Positions 48,197-56,349 of a DNA stretch of 64,000 bases are shown here, piece by piece; within the stretch, counting starts at the first letter, position 1; every line of letters starts with the position of its first letter. Source of the DNA: Flavobacterium sp. SLB02 (GTDB lineage Bacteria; Bacteroidota; Bacteroidia; Flavobacteriales; Flavobacteriaceae); assembly GCF_009664855.1 (NCBI RefSeq), contig NZ_CP045928.1, positions 3,513,186 through 3,577,185 on the forward strand. The letters are read 5' to 3'. A model generated the notes under the pieces. The model saw only the letters and a program-made list of their open reading frames with translations, did not search any database and was not told the origin of the DNA. Position numbers and translations under genes: made by a program.

Positions 48197-50992
48197 ATGC
48201 AGATTGATCTTTCTACACTCGACCCAAAACATAATATTATAATTAAAGGAGCACAGGTACATAATTTAAAAAATGTAGATGTTGCTATTCCCAGAAATAA
48301 ACTTGTTGTAATCACAGGTCTTTCAGGATCAGGTAAATCAAGTTTAGCTTTTGATACTTTATATGCCGAAGGACAACGCCGCTATGTAGAGAGTTTATCC
48401 TCTTATGCGCGTCAGTTTCTTGGGCGATTAGACAAACCAAAAGTAGAATATATAAAAGGTATTGCTCCTGCAATTGCCATTGAACAAAAAGTAAATACAA
48501 CAAACGCGCGTTCGACTGTAGGAACTTCGACTGAAATCTATGATTATGTAAAGCTTTTATTCGCAAGAATTGGCCGTACTTATTCCCCTATTTCCGGACT
48601 TGAAGTCAAAAAAAATACTGTTAGCGATGTTGTTGCCGATGTAAAAAGTATGCCATTGGACAGCAAATGGATGCTTCTGTCTCCTATTCATCTTGAAGAA
48701 GGAAGGAAACTCGAAGACAAACTAAAAGTATTGCTGCAACAAGGTTTTGCGCGTATTCTGGTTGATAACGAAATGGTTCGTTTAGATGAATTTACCCCTA
48801 AAGAAATTCATAAATTAGACAATAAAGATATTTTATTGATTATTGACAGAATCGTTGTAAAAGACGAAGAAGAGTTTTATAATCGATTGGCCGATGCCGT
48901 ACAAACCGCTTTTTTTGAAGGAAAAGGAATTTGTTATCTTCAGGAAGCAGGTTCAGATAAAAGATTTACGTATTCGAATAATTTTGAATTAGACGGCATT
49001 ACGTTCTTAGAACCTAACGTTCATTTATTCAGTTTTAATAATCCTTACGGAGCTTGTCCGGTTTGCGAAGGTTACGGAAATATTATTGGCATCGATGCTG
49101 ATTTAGTAGTGCCAAATACTTCCTTATCGGTTTTTGAAAATGCTATTTATCCGTGGCGGGGAGATAGTATGAGCTGGTATAAAGACGAACTCGTTAAACA
49201 CGCTTATAAATTTGATTTTCCTATTCATAAACCTTTCTTTGAATTAAGCGAAGATCAAAAAGATTTAATCTGGAAAGGAAATCAGTATTTTCAGGGTCTG
49301 AACGGTTTCTTTAAAGAACTTGAAGAAAAAAATTATAAAATTCAAAACCGTGTGATGTTATCGCGTTACCGCGGAAAAACAAAATGTCATGCTTGCCGCG
49401 GAAAACGTTTACGCGAAGAGGCTTCTTATGTGAAAATTAATGGTAAAACGGTTTCTGATTTAGTCGATTTACCAATTAAACATTTGGTTACTTTTTTCAA
49501 AAACATTGATCTAAATGTTTATGAGCAGCAAATTGCAAAGCGTTTAATGATCGAAATCAACAATCGTTTATCATTTTTAACAGAAGTTGGTTTAGATTAT
49601 CTGACTTTAAACAGAAATTCTGCAACACTTTCCGGTGGAGAATCGCAGCGTATTAATCTGGCCACTTCATTAGGAAGCAGCTTGGTGGGATCAATGTATA
49701 TTCTTGATGAGCCAAGTATTGGTCTGCACCCTAAAGATTCGGAACGACTGATCAAAGTTTTATTGTCGCTTCGTGATTTAGGTAATACTGTAATTGTAGT
49801 CGAGCACGATGAAGATATCATGAAAGCTGCTGATATGATTATTGATATTGGTCCGGAAGCAGGAACTTTTGGAGGTCATCTTGTTGCTCAGGGCACTTAT
49901 GATGAAATTCTAAAATCAGATTCCTTAACGGCTAAATACCTGAATGGAGATTTAGAAATTTCGGTTCCTAAAAAGAGACGAAAATTCAAAAATCATATTG
50001 ATATTGTTGGAGCACGAGAAAACAACTTAAAAAATATAAATGTTACTTTTCCTCTGGATGTCCTAACGGTAATTACCGGCGTTTCAGGAAGTGGAAAAAG
50101 TACTTTGATCAAAAAGATTTTGTTTCCGGCCATGCAGAAAAAACTGGAAAATGCTTCTGAAAAAGCAGGTCAGTTTAGCGACATAAAAGGTTCTTTCTCT
50201 CAGATAAAACATATCGAATATGTTGATCAAAATCCTATTGGAAGAAGTTCCAGATCAAATCCTGTAACGTATATAAAAGCTTACGATGACATCAGGGATT
50301 TATATGCTAAAGAGAAATTATCTAAAATAAGAGGTTATCAGGCCAAACATTTTTCTTTTAACGTAGATGGTGGGCGATGCGAAACTTGTAAAGGAGAAGG
50401 CTCAATAAACGTCGAGATGGTCTTTATGGCCGATGTTTCTTTACCATGTGAAACCTGCGGAGGCAAACGTTTTAAAAAGGAAATTTTAGAAATCACTTTC
50501 GACAATAAAAACATCAACGATATTCTAACCATGACTATTGATGATTCAATTGCGTTTTTCGATAAAAATAAACAAACCAAAATTACACAGAAGCTTCAGC
50601 CACTTCAGGATGTTGGTTTAGGCTATGTGCAATTAGGACAGTCTTCTTCTACTCTTTCCGGTGGAGAAGCACAACGTATTAAATTAGCTTCGTTTTTAGT
50701 AAAAGGGGCTACAAAGGACAAAGCATTATTTGTTTTTGATGAACCTACAACCGGTCTGCATTTTCACGATATCAAAAAATTATTAGCTTCTTTTGATGCA
50801 TTAATAGAAAAAGGCCATTCGATAATTGTAATCGAACATAATCTTGATCTTATAAAATGTGCCGACTGGATTATTGATTTAGGTCCTGAAGGAGGAGAAA
50901 ACGGAGGGTATTTATTAGCTTCGGGAACTCCGGAAGATATCGTAAAAGAAAAGAAATCTGTTACGGGAATTTATTTAAAAGATAAATTATAG
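48197..50992 (+). CDS. uvrA: Excinuclease ABC subunit A
   Basis: 931 residues, near the family norm of about 940. Two ABC ATPase halves: Walker A GLSGSGKSS and GVSGSGKST; signatures LSGGESQRINLA and LSGGEAQRIKLA; Walker B YILDEPSIGLH and FVFDEPTTGLH. Zinc-binding CxxC pairs are present at CPVCEGYG, CHACRGKRL, CETCKGEG and CETCGGKR. It recognises bulky lesions in nucleotide-excision repair and loads UvrB. No other uvr gene is nearby. Confidence 0.97.
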   Translation: MQIDLSTLDPKHNIIIKGAQVHNLKNVDVAIPRNKLVVITGLSGSGKSSLAFDTLYAEGQRRYVESLSSYARQFLGRLDKPKVEYIKGIAPAIAIEQKVNTTNARSTVGTSTEIYDYVKLLFARIGRTYSPISGLEVKKNTVSDVVADVKSMPLDSKWMLLSPIHLEEGRKLEDKLKVLLQQGFARILVDNEMVRLDEFTPKEIHKLDNKDILLIIDRIVVKDEEEFYNRLADAVQTAFFEGKGICYLQEAGSDKRFTYSNNFELDGITFLEPNVHLFSFNNPYGACPVCEGYGNIIGIDADLVVPNTSLSVFENAIYPWRGDSMSWYKDELVKHAYKFDFPIHKPFFELSEDQKDLIWKGNQYFQGLNGFFKELEEKNYKIQNRVMLSRYRGKTKCHACRGKRLREEASYVKINGKTVSDLVDLPIKHLVTFFKNIDLNVYEQQIAKRLMIEINNRLSFLTEVGLDYLTLNRNSATLSGGESQRINLATSLGSSLVGSMYILDEPSIGLHPKDSERLIKVLLSLRDLGNTVIVVEHDEDIMKAADMIIDIGPEAGTFGGHLVAQGTYDEILKSDSLTAKYLNGDLEISVPKKRRKFKNHIDIVGARENNLKNINVTFPLDVLTVITGVSGSGKSTLIKKILFPAMQKKLENASEKAGQFSDIKGSFSQIKHIEYVDQNPIGRSSRSNPVTYIKAYDDIRDLYAKEKLSKIRGYQAKHFSFNVDGGRCETCKGEGSINVEMVFMADVSLPCETCGGKRFKKEILEITFDNKNINDILTMTIDDSIAFFDKNKQTKITQKLQPLQDVGLGYVQLGQSSSTLSGGEAQRIKLASFLVKGATKDKALFVFDEPTTGLHFHDIKKLLASFDALIEKGHSIIVIEHNLDLIKCADWIIDLGPEGGENGGYLLASGTPEDIVKEKKSVTGIYLKDKL

Positions 50993-51088
50993 AGGAAAGG
51001 TGTTGAGGTGCAAAGGAACAAAGGTTTTTACTTTTTATTTTAGAAAACTCAATACTTTACCCCCAAGAAATAGAAGAACATTATCTAA

Positions 51089-51113
51089 GGCTTCGACTTC
51101 GCCTCAGCCTGAC
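51089..51113. repeat. GGCTTCGACTTCGCCTCAG repeat word
   Basis: A GC-richer 25-nt block between uvrA and its terminator. I recall near-identical words (CTTCGACTTCGCTCAGCCTGACA) scattered through Bacteroidota spacers. Confidence 0.4.
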
Positions 51114-51133
51114 AAATAAAAAAAAAAAAAAAA

Positions 51134-51175
51134 TCCAAATTCCAATGAGTTAATCATTTGGAATTTGGAATTTTT
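51134..51175. terminator. Bidirectional terminator after uvrA
   Basis: A perfect 12-bp stem TCCAAATTCCAA (51134-51145) with TTGGAATTTGGA (51158-51169), flanked by a run of about 15 A on the left (51119-51133) and TTTTTT on the right. Same stem sequence as the terminator at 19914-19964. Confidence 0.8.
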
Positions 51176-51196
51176 TAATTTTGCGATTTAAATTTG

Positions 51197-51502
51197 TTAA
51201 GCGACTAAACATCGTTCTTCAAAAGGGAAACCATCTTCGTCGATGGCAACTAATACTTTTTTTTGTTTTGATGCCTCAATTGTCAAGTAAAGCCAAGCAA
51301 ATGACCACAATCCTAAGGTTAGACAAAAAATAATGAAATTTAAACCATGATTTACTACTTTTCCGCCTTTAGAAAGGACTGCAAAAAGGAATTCATCATT
51401 TCTCTCTTCTAATGTAAATCCGTTATGAACTTTGTTTGATATCATATTAGAAAACACTTGTAAGCTCTGCTCCTGACTAAGTCCATTGTTCTTCATAATC
51501 AT
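51197..51502 (-). CDS. Small membrane protein of unknown function
   Basis: 101 residues (ATG 51502; ATG 51496 is also possible). The soluble N-terminal half LSQEQSLQVFSNMISNKVHN is followed by one long hydrophobic segment (about 52-76, GLNFIIFCLTLGLWSFAWLYLTI) and an acidic tail. Convergent with uvrA, and shares the bidirectional terminator. No family recognised. Confidence 0.65.
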   Translation of the reverse strand: MIMKNNGLSQEQSLQVFSNMISNKVHNGFTLEERNDEFLFAVLSKGGKVVNHGLNFIIFCLTLGLWSFAWLYLTIEASKQKKVLVAIDEDGFPFEERCLVA

Positions 51503-51662
51503 TACGTAAAAAAATTAATCCAAATACTGCAAAAATTACTTCACGCTTTAACATTTTTCAGCGTAGTAATTCAATTTAATAAACATAATAACACACACTT
51601 TTATTGTCTTAAATGAGATCTTTTTTATCCTACTAAGGGAAGTGTTGCTAAATTCTTAGCTA

Positions 51663-51687
51663 AAGTTAATTTTTATAAAATTAACTT
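51663..51687. other. Perfect palindrome downstream of the MscS gene
   Basis: AAGTTAATTTT (51663-51673) and AAAATTAACTT (51677-51687) are exact complements around a 3-nt loop. There is no T run, so a terminator role is weak. It could be an operator for the small membrane protein gene or a transcript stabiliser. Confidence 0.4.
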
Positions 51688-51738
51688 CAAAATAAATCAC
51701 TGTTAAAATTTTAAGATTAATAGCACATTATCAATTTA

Positions 51739-53391
51739 TTAGCTTTTATCCTTAACATTAAAAGAAGGAGCTTCATAATCATTTTTCAAATAGCTTTCAG
51801 GAATAGTAGTATTGTTTCCGTCGCGTAAGGCACTATAATGTGGTGACATAATTTCGATTCCGGCCGCGTTAAACGAATCCTGAATATTTTGATGCAATGA
51901 AGAATAGATCATCGGTTGCTTTGTAGGTTGTTTCGTATATACATTAATTTGATACGAAACATAAAAGTCATCAAGGCTGGTTTGCAGTACAAAAGGCGAC
52001 GGAGTCTGCTCGATCATTTCGGTTTTTAATGCTGCTTCAATCAAAGCTTTATGAATATCTTTCCAGGGTACATCATAACCAATTGAAACAGTAGTATGAA
52101 TTAGCAACCCATTATTAACATGTTTTGTATTAGAAGAATAATTTGTAGAAGTACTCGATAATACCGTGGAATTTGGTATTGTAATATCTTCGAATTTTGG
52201 TGTTCTGATTCGGGTTACCAAGGCTGTTTTTTCGATAACTTCTCCGCTAACATCACCTATTTTTATAAAATCCCCAATCTTAAACGGACGCATATAGGTA
52301 ATCACCAATCCCGCTACCATATTGGCAATAGCATTTGAGGAACCTAAAGAAAATAGAATCCCCACAAAAACGGAAACACCTTTGAAAATGGGAGAATCTG
52401 ATCCCGGCAAATACGGAAATATAATAACCACCATGAATGCCAGCAATAGAAACCTGATAATATTAAATGTAGGCATTGCCCAGTCACTGTAAAAACCATC
52501 TATTTTTATATTCTCTTTTTTTATCTCATCAAAAAAGAACCGGATTACTTTTATGGTATATTTAAAAATAAAAACAATAACTACTATGGTAACAAAACTT
52601 GGCAAAAAATCAACAAATCCCATAATGGCCAATTTTGCAGGCGTAAGAATCCATCGCAATAATGTTGTTGTATATGCTTCTGTAGCCGGAAAAATGCTAA
52701 ACAATAATGGCAATGAAAAATAAACAATCAAAACCAAAGTAAAACCTTTTACAAAGCTATACAATCGCATAAGTATCGATTGTTGCTTTTGTGGAGAAAG
52801 AATACTGATATTGTTATAAGTAAAACCTTTAAAATATTTATCGCTATTTTTAAGAATATGCAATCTTATTCTATTGAAAATCATACCTACAAAATACAAA
52901 ACAATTCCGATGATAAGGATAAGCAATGCCGTATATCCAAGCCTTTTAGGAAGCATCGAATAATTTTCGTTTTGATAAATGATTGCTTTTTTTATCGCCT
53001 TCAAATTTCTTTTGGCAATAAAACCTGTAGTTTGATTTTCGGCCTTTGCATCACCATCAAGAATTGACATGATGATGAAATCATTTTTATAGACGATATC
53101 CTGAGAAATATCCGAAGGAACAACTACAATAGAATCTTTTTCAAAAAAAGAATCTTCATATAGTTTTCTGATTTTTTCTGTAATGGCATTTGCTCTGTTT
53201 TCGGCAGAAAAAGAACCCACTTTATTATAAACATAAAAAAGCGTATCCTTAAAAGGGCTAACAGGATATCCTTTTAGTTTTAATTCAGGTGTGACTATTT
53301 TTGACGCTTGTAAACTATCTTTTTGAGCAAAAGCCAGTGAAGAAAATAAAACAATAAAGAACGCTAAAAAACAAATTAATTTCTTTTTCAT
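51739..53391 (-). CDS. MscS-family mechanosensitive channel with extended N-terminus
   Basis: 550 residues. A signal peptide (about 1-22), a periplasmic segment (about 25-150), a first helix (about 155-172), further helices (about 205-230, 255-285, 310-360), the pore-lining Gly/Ala helix followed by the MscS beta domain (MRPFKIGDFIKIGDVSGEVIEKT; VTRIRTPKFEDITIPNS), and a C-terminal alpha/beta cage domain ending NVKDKS. It releases solutes on hypo-osmotic shock. The N-terminal addition is typical of the larger MscS-like channels. Confidence 0.9.
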   Translation of the reverse strand: MKKKLICFLAFFIVLFSSLAFAQKDSLQASKIVTPELKLKGYPVSPFKDTLFYVYNKVGSFSAENRANAITEKIRKLYEDSFFEKDSIVVVPSDISQDIVYKNDFIIMSILDGDAKAENQTTGFIAKRNLKAIKKAIIYQNENYSMLPKRLGYTALLILIIGIVLYFVGMIFNRIRLHILKNSDKYFKGFTYNNISILSPQKQQSILMRLYSFVKGFTLVLIVYFSLPLLFSIFPATEAYTTTLLRWILTPAKLAIMGFVDFLPSFVTIVVIVFIFKYTIKVIRFFFDEIKKENIKIDGFYSDWAMPTFNIIRFLLLAFMVVIIFPYLPGSDSPIFKGVSVFVGILFSLGSSNAIANMVAGLVITYMRPFKIGDFIKIGDVSGEVIEKTALVTRIRTPKFEDITIPNSTVLSSTSTNYSSNTKHVNNGLLIHTTVSIGYDVPWKDIHKALIEAALKTEMIEQTPSPFVLQTSLDDFYVSYQINVYTKQPTKQPMIYSSLHQNIQDSFNAAGIEIMSPHYSALRDGNNTTIPESYLKNDYEAPSFNVKDKS

Positions 53392-53424
53392 ATTTTATTA
53401 GCAATAAGTTGGTTATCCTTCTAA

Positions 53425-53432
53425 CAAATATA
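53425..53432 (-). promoter_or_regulatory. Promoter -7 box of the MscS gene
   Basis: Reads TATATTTG on the minus strand, an exact TAnnTTTG match, about 34 nt before the start. A TTG at 53448-53450 lies 15 nt further, slightly close. Confidence 0.4.
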
Positions 53433-53486
53433 AAAACAAAATAGATTCAAATTTAAATTACTTTCTGTTTTCCCAATAAAATCTTA

Positions 53487-54956
53487 CTAAATTTTAATTC
53501 CTATTTTTCGAAAAAGCATGTCGATTACTTTATTAATATCAGGAGAGATATTAAACTTGTAATTCAGGTAAACGTATAAAATTGTTACCAAAATAGATTT
53601 TAAAGCAATACTAATCAATTGGAAAAAAGGAAACTCCCAGAAATAAAATAATAAAAACAAAGCGAACGTAAGCAACATCGAATATATCGTTTGCTTGGTA
53701 AACGGATATAAATTAAGTTTTTTTACCACAAAAAGAAGCTTTGCCAAACTGTATAAAGTAATAGACAATAAAGTAGCAAAAGCAGATCCAAAGATTCCGA
53801 AAATCGGAATAAAAATCATGTTTAGAACTACGGTTAAAACCACAAGCATTAATCCTAAATACAATACCATTCGATAGTATTTGGTATTAAAAATAATAGC
53901 ATTATTGTTTCCTAAAATCAAGTCGAAATACTTCGATAATCCTATCATAAATACAACGGCAATTCCTCCGCTGTATTCTTTTGGAACCAATTCGTAGAGC
54001 TGATTAATATTTACAAATATGCAAAGCATTACAAAACCACCTACCATCTGCAAATTTATTGAGGTCTTTTTGTATAGTTGATTTAACTCATCGTGCTTGT
54101 TCTCATGCATTAATTTTGCCGTAATTGGATATACAATTTGGTGCATGGCACGGCTTGGAACAGAAATTACCAAGGCAATATAAGTAGCCACAGAATAGAA
54201 AGCGATATTTTCAATCTGCATATATTGATTTAATATCATTTTATCACCGTCCAAAAGTAAATTAGCCACACTTCCTGATAGAATAATATAAAAAGTATAT
54301 ACTAATATATCTTTTGTATTTGTTGGTATTGTAAACTGAAAAGTAGGCTTCTGAATGCTAAATGCATATAACATGGTTATCAGGAATGCAAAGAAATATA
54401 AAATTGCTGTTGCGTACACAAAACCTTCTACACTAAGCCAATCGTAGTAAACACCTACTAATAGAAATAATGAAAATAATCGTAAACCTACTTCCTTAAC
54501 AAAGTTTCCAAAAACCGAATGCATATTTACTCGCAGCCAAGCATAAAAAATTTCAAAATATGCCATACATAACCCTATAAAAGGTATTAGCCAAATATAG
54601 CTTTTTACAATCGCATTCTTTTTTGACAAAAAGAACAGAATATCATCATAAAAAATAAGTCCAATCAGTAAAAGTGGAATTATTAATAGCAAAGGAAACA
54701 AAACAGTAAAGGATAAAAAACGGGATTTTTCTTCTTCAGTTTGATATTGTGAATAAAATTTAACCAAAGTATTTTGCATTCCAATCGCAAACAATGGCAT
54801 AATCACATTCGCACAAGACGTCACATAATTAGTCAAACCATAATAAGTTGCTCCTAAATAAACCGGGTATAAATAAAGTGTATTGATGGCTCCAATAGCG
54901 AAACCGATATAAGTAATAATTGTATTTTTGAAAGACTGATTTAAAACAATACCCAT
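53487..54956 (-). CDS. Polysaccharide flippase (Wzx/MATE-like)
   Basis: 489 residues with about 12-14 evenly spaced hydrophobic helices. The N-terminal block LNQSFKNTIITYIGFAIGAINTLYLYPVYLG and KFYSQYQTEEEKSRFLSFT match the oligosaccharide flippase (PST/MATE) family, as does LIGLIFYDDIL. It flips lipid-linked oligosaccharide across the inner membrane. It is followed on the same strand by a glycosyltransferase gene, 40 nt upstream of it in transcript order, so O-antigen-like or glycoprotein glycan assembly is likely. Confidence 0.88.
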   Translation of the reverse strand: MGIVLNQSFKNTIITYIGFAIGAINTLYLYPVYLGATYYGLTNYVTSCANVIMPLFAIGMQNTLVKFYSQYQTEEEKSRFLSFTVLFPLLLIIPLLLIGLIFYDDILFFLSKKNAIVKSYIWLIPFIGLCMAYFEIFYAWLRVNMHSVFGNFVKEVGLRLFSLFLLVGVYYDWLSVEGFVYATAILYFFAFLITMLYAFSIQKPTFQFTIPTNTKDILVYTFYIILSGSVANLLLDGDKMILNQYMQIENIAFYSVATYIALVISVPSRAMHQIVYPITAKLMHENKHDELNQLYKKTSINLQMVGGFVMLCIFVNINQLYELVPKEYSGGIAVVFMIGLSKYFDLILGNNNAIIFNTKYYRMVLYLGLMLVVLTVVLNMIFIPIFGIFGSAFATLLSITLYSLAKLLFVVKKLNLYPFTKQTIYSMLLTFALFLLFYFWEFPFFQLISIALKSILVTILYVYLNYKFNISPDINKVIDMLFRKIGIKI

Positions 54957-54996
54957 GTTTGGATTTTAGATTTTTAGATTTTAGATTATTGCAATC

Positions 54997-56286
54997 TTAT
55001 GATTTGCTAATCAATTGTGCCAATTGTTTAGTTAGGCTTTTTCTTGAATATTGTTGTAAACCAACACCATGAGATTGTAATTTGCCTTCCAAAAATTGAT
55101 TATAAAAGTCCAAAATTACACTTTTTAATTTCGCTTTTTCAGAATAATCAAAAAATACTCCTGTATTGGTCTCTTTAATAATATCGGCAAAATCTGATCC
55201 GTTTGGACCAATAGCAATTATAGGGCGATTTGATACCATATATTCGAACAATTTACCCGGAATAATACTTTTAGTATCTTCAGAATTAATCTCGATTAAA
55301 AGTAAAACCTGAGACTTTTTTTGATGTGCAATGGCTTCGTGATGCGAAACATATCCTAAAAGATTCAGATAGTCATTTAAATTAAATTCTCCAATAGCAT
55401 CTAAAACTTCCTGACTTACTGCTCCTATGAGTTTAATTTCTAAATGTGTTTTAAAATCAGGTATTTGCTGAAGCAACTCTACCAGACATTCCCATAAAAA
55501 CTTCGGATTTCTATCAGACAAAAATGAGCCGATATGTGCCAGAGTAAATTTAGTATCCAGAGTTTGTTTTTCTACATTCTCGATATCATAACCATTCGTA
55601 ATTACCGAAATTGGCTTATTGGTAATCGCCTGAAACTCGGTTTTTGTAGTTTTACTTGTTACAATAATCGTATCTGCAGCATTAAGTACTTTATGCTCTA
55701 GACTTTTATGTTTTTTTGCAGCATAAGCTGATAAACGCAATGCTTTATGATAGCCGATTGTAGTCCAGGGATCACGAAAATCTGCAAACCATTTTACGTT
55801 TAATTTTTCTTTTAATTCTAAACCTACCAAATGCAAACTATGCGGTGGCCCAGAAGTTACAATGGTATCTATATTATTTTCCTTAATATACTTTTCAAGA
55901 TAAGCCACTGAAGGTTTTACCCAAAAAACACGTGCATCGGGAATAAAAAGATTTCCGCGAATCCAAAGAAATGTTTTATCTAAAAAAGTTTGTTTTTTCT
56001 TATGCGGAAAAATTCCCGAACTAATTTTCTTGGTTTTATTCTTCGAAAAAACAGACGCCAATTGATAAGGCTCCCAAATTTTATTTTTCAGAACAATTAC
56101 CTTATCAGAAATCTGATCAACTAAACCTTCATCAATTATAGGGTAAGTTGGATTTTCAGGAATGTAAACAATGGGCTGAACATCAAATTCAGGTAAATAT
56201 TTTACAAATTTTAACCAACGCTGTACTCCCGGACCTCCTGCAGGCGGGAAATAATAAGTAATGATTAAGAGTTTTTTTTGTTCCAT
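54997..56286 (-). CDS. GT4-type glycosyltransferase
   Basis: 429 residues, cytosolic GT-B fold: the N-terminal Rossmann start LLIITYYFPPAGGPGVQRWLKFVKYL with Gly-rich loop, SGPPHSLHLVGLELK, TIIVTSKTTKTEF, VITNGYDIE, and the donor-site region HIGSFLSDRNP…LLIEINSEDTKSIIPGKLFEYM with the E-x7-E acid pair (EDTKSIIPGKLFEY). It transfers a sugar, probably retaining, onto a lipid-linked acceptor. The spacer before the YfhO gene holds a repeat. Confidence 0.9.
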   Translation of the reverse strand: MEQKKLLIITYYFPPAGGPGVQRWLKFVKYLPEFDVQPIVYIPENPTYPIIDEGLVDQISDKVIVLKNKIWEPYQLASVFSKNKTKKISSGIFPHKKKQTFLDKTFLWIRGNLFIPDARVFWVKPSVAYLEKYIKENNIDTIVTSGPPHSLHLVGLELKEKLNVKWFADFRDPWTTIGYHKALRLSAYAAKKHKSLEHKVLNAADTIIVTSKTTKTEFQAITNKPISVITNGYDIENVEKQTLDTKFTLAHIGSFLSDRNPKFLWECLVELLQQIPDFKTHLEIKLIGAVSQEVLDAIGEFNLNDYLNLLGYVSHHEAIAHQKKSQVLLLIEINSEDTKSIIPGKLFEYMVSNRPIIAIGPNGSDFADIIKETNTGVFFDYSEKAKLKSVILDFYNQFLEGKLQSHGVGLQQYSRKSLTKQLAQLISKS

Positions 56287-56349
56287 CAGGTTTAGTCTGT
56301 TTCACAGAGATACACAAAGCTTTCACTAAGTTTCACAAAGCTTTTAAGG
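56287..56349. repeat. Phased repeat of TTTCACAGAGATACACAAAG words
   Basis: TTCACAGAGATACACAAAGC and TTTCACAAAGCTTTT, continued just inside the next gene by CTCCGTGATTTCTTTGTGAA, its partial complement. It forms an inverted arrangement spanning the 3' end of the YfhO gene. Confidence 0.45.

Noticed and set aside
48197..50992. Possibility that this is a UvrA2-like resistance paralogue
   Set aside because: Length, all zinc motifs and the insertion domain look like normal UvrA; no antibiotic gene cluster is nearby.
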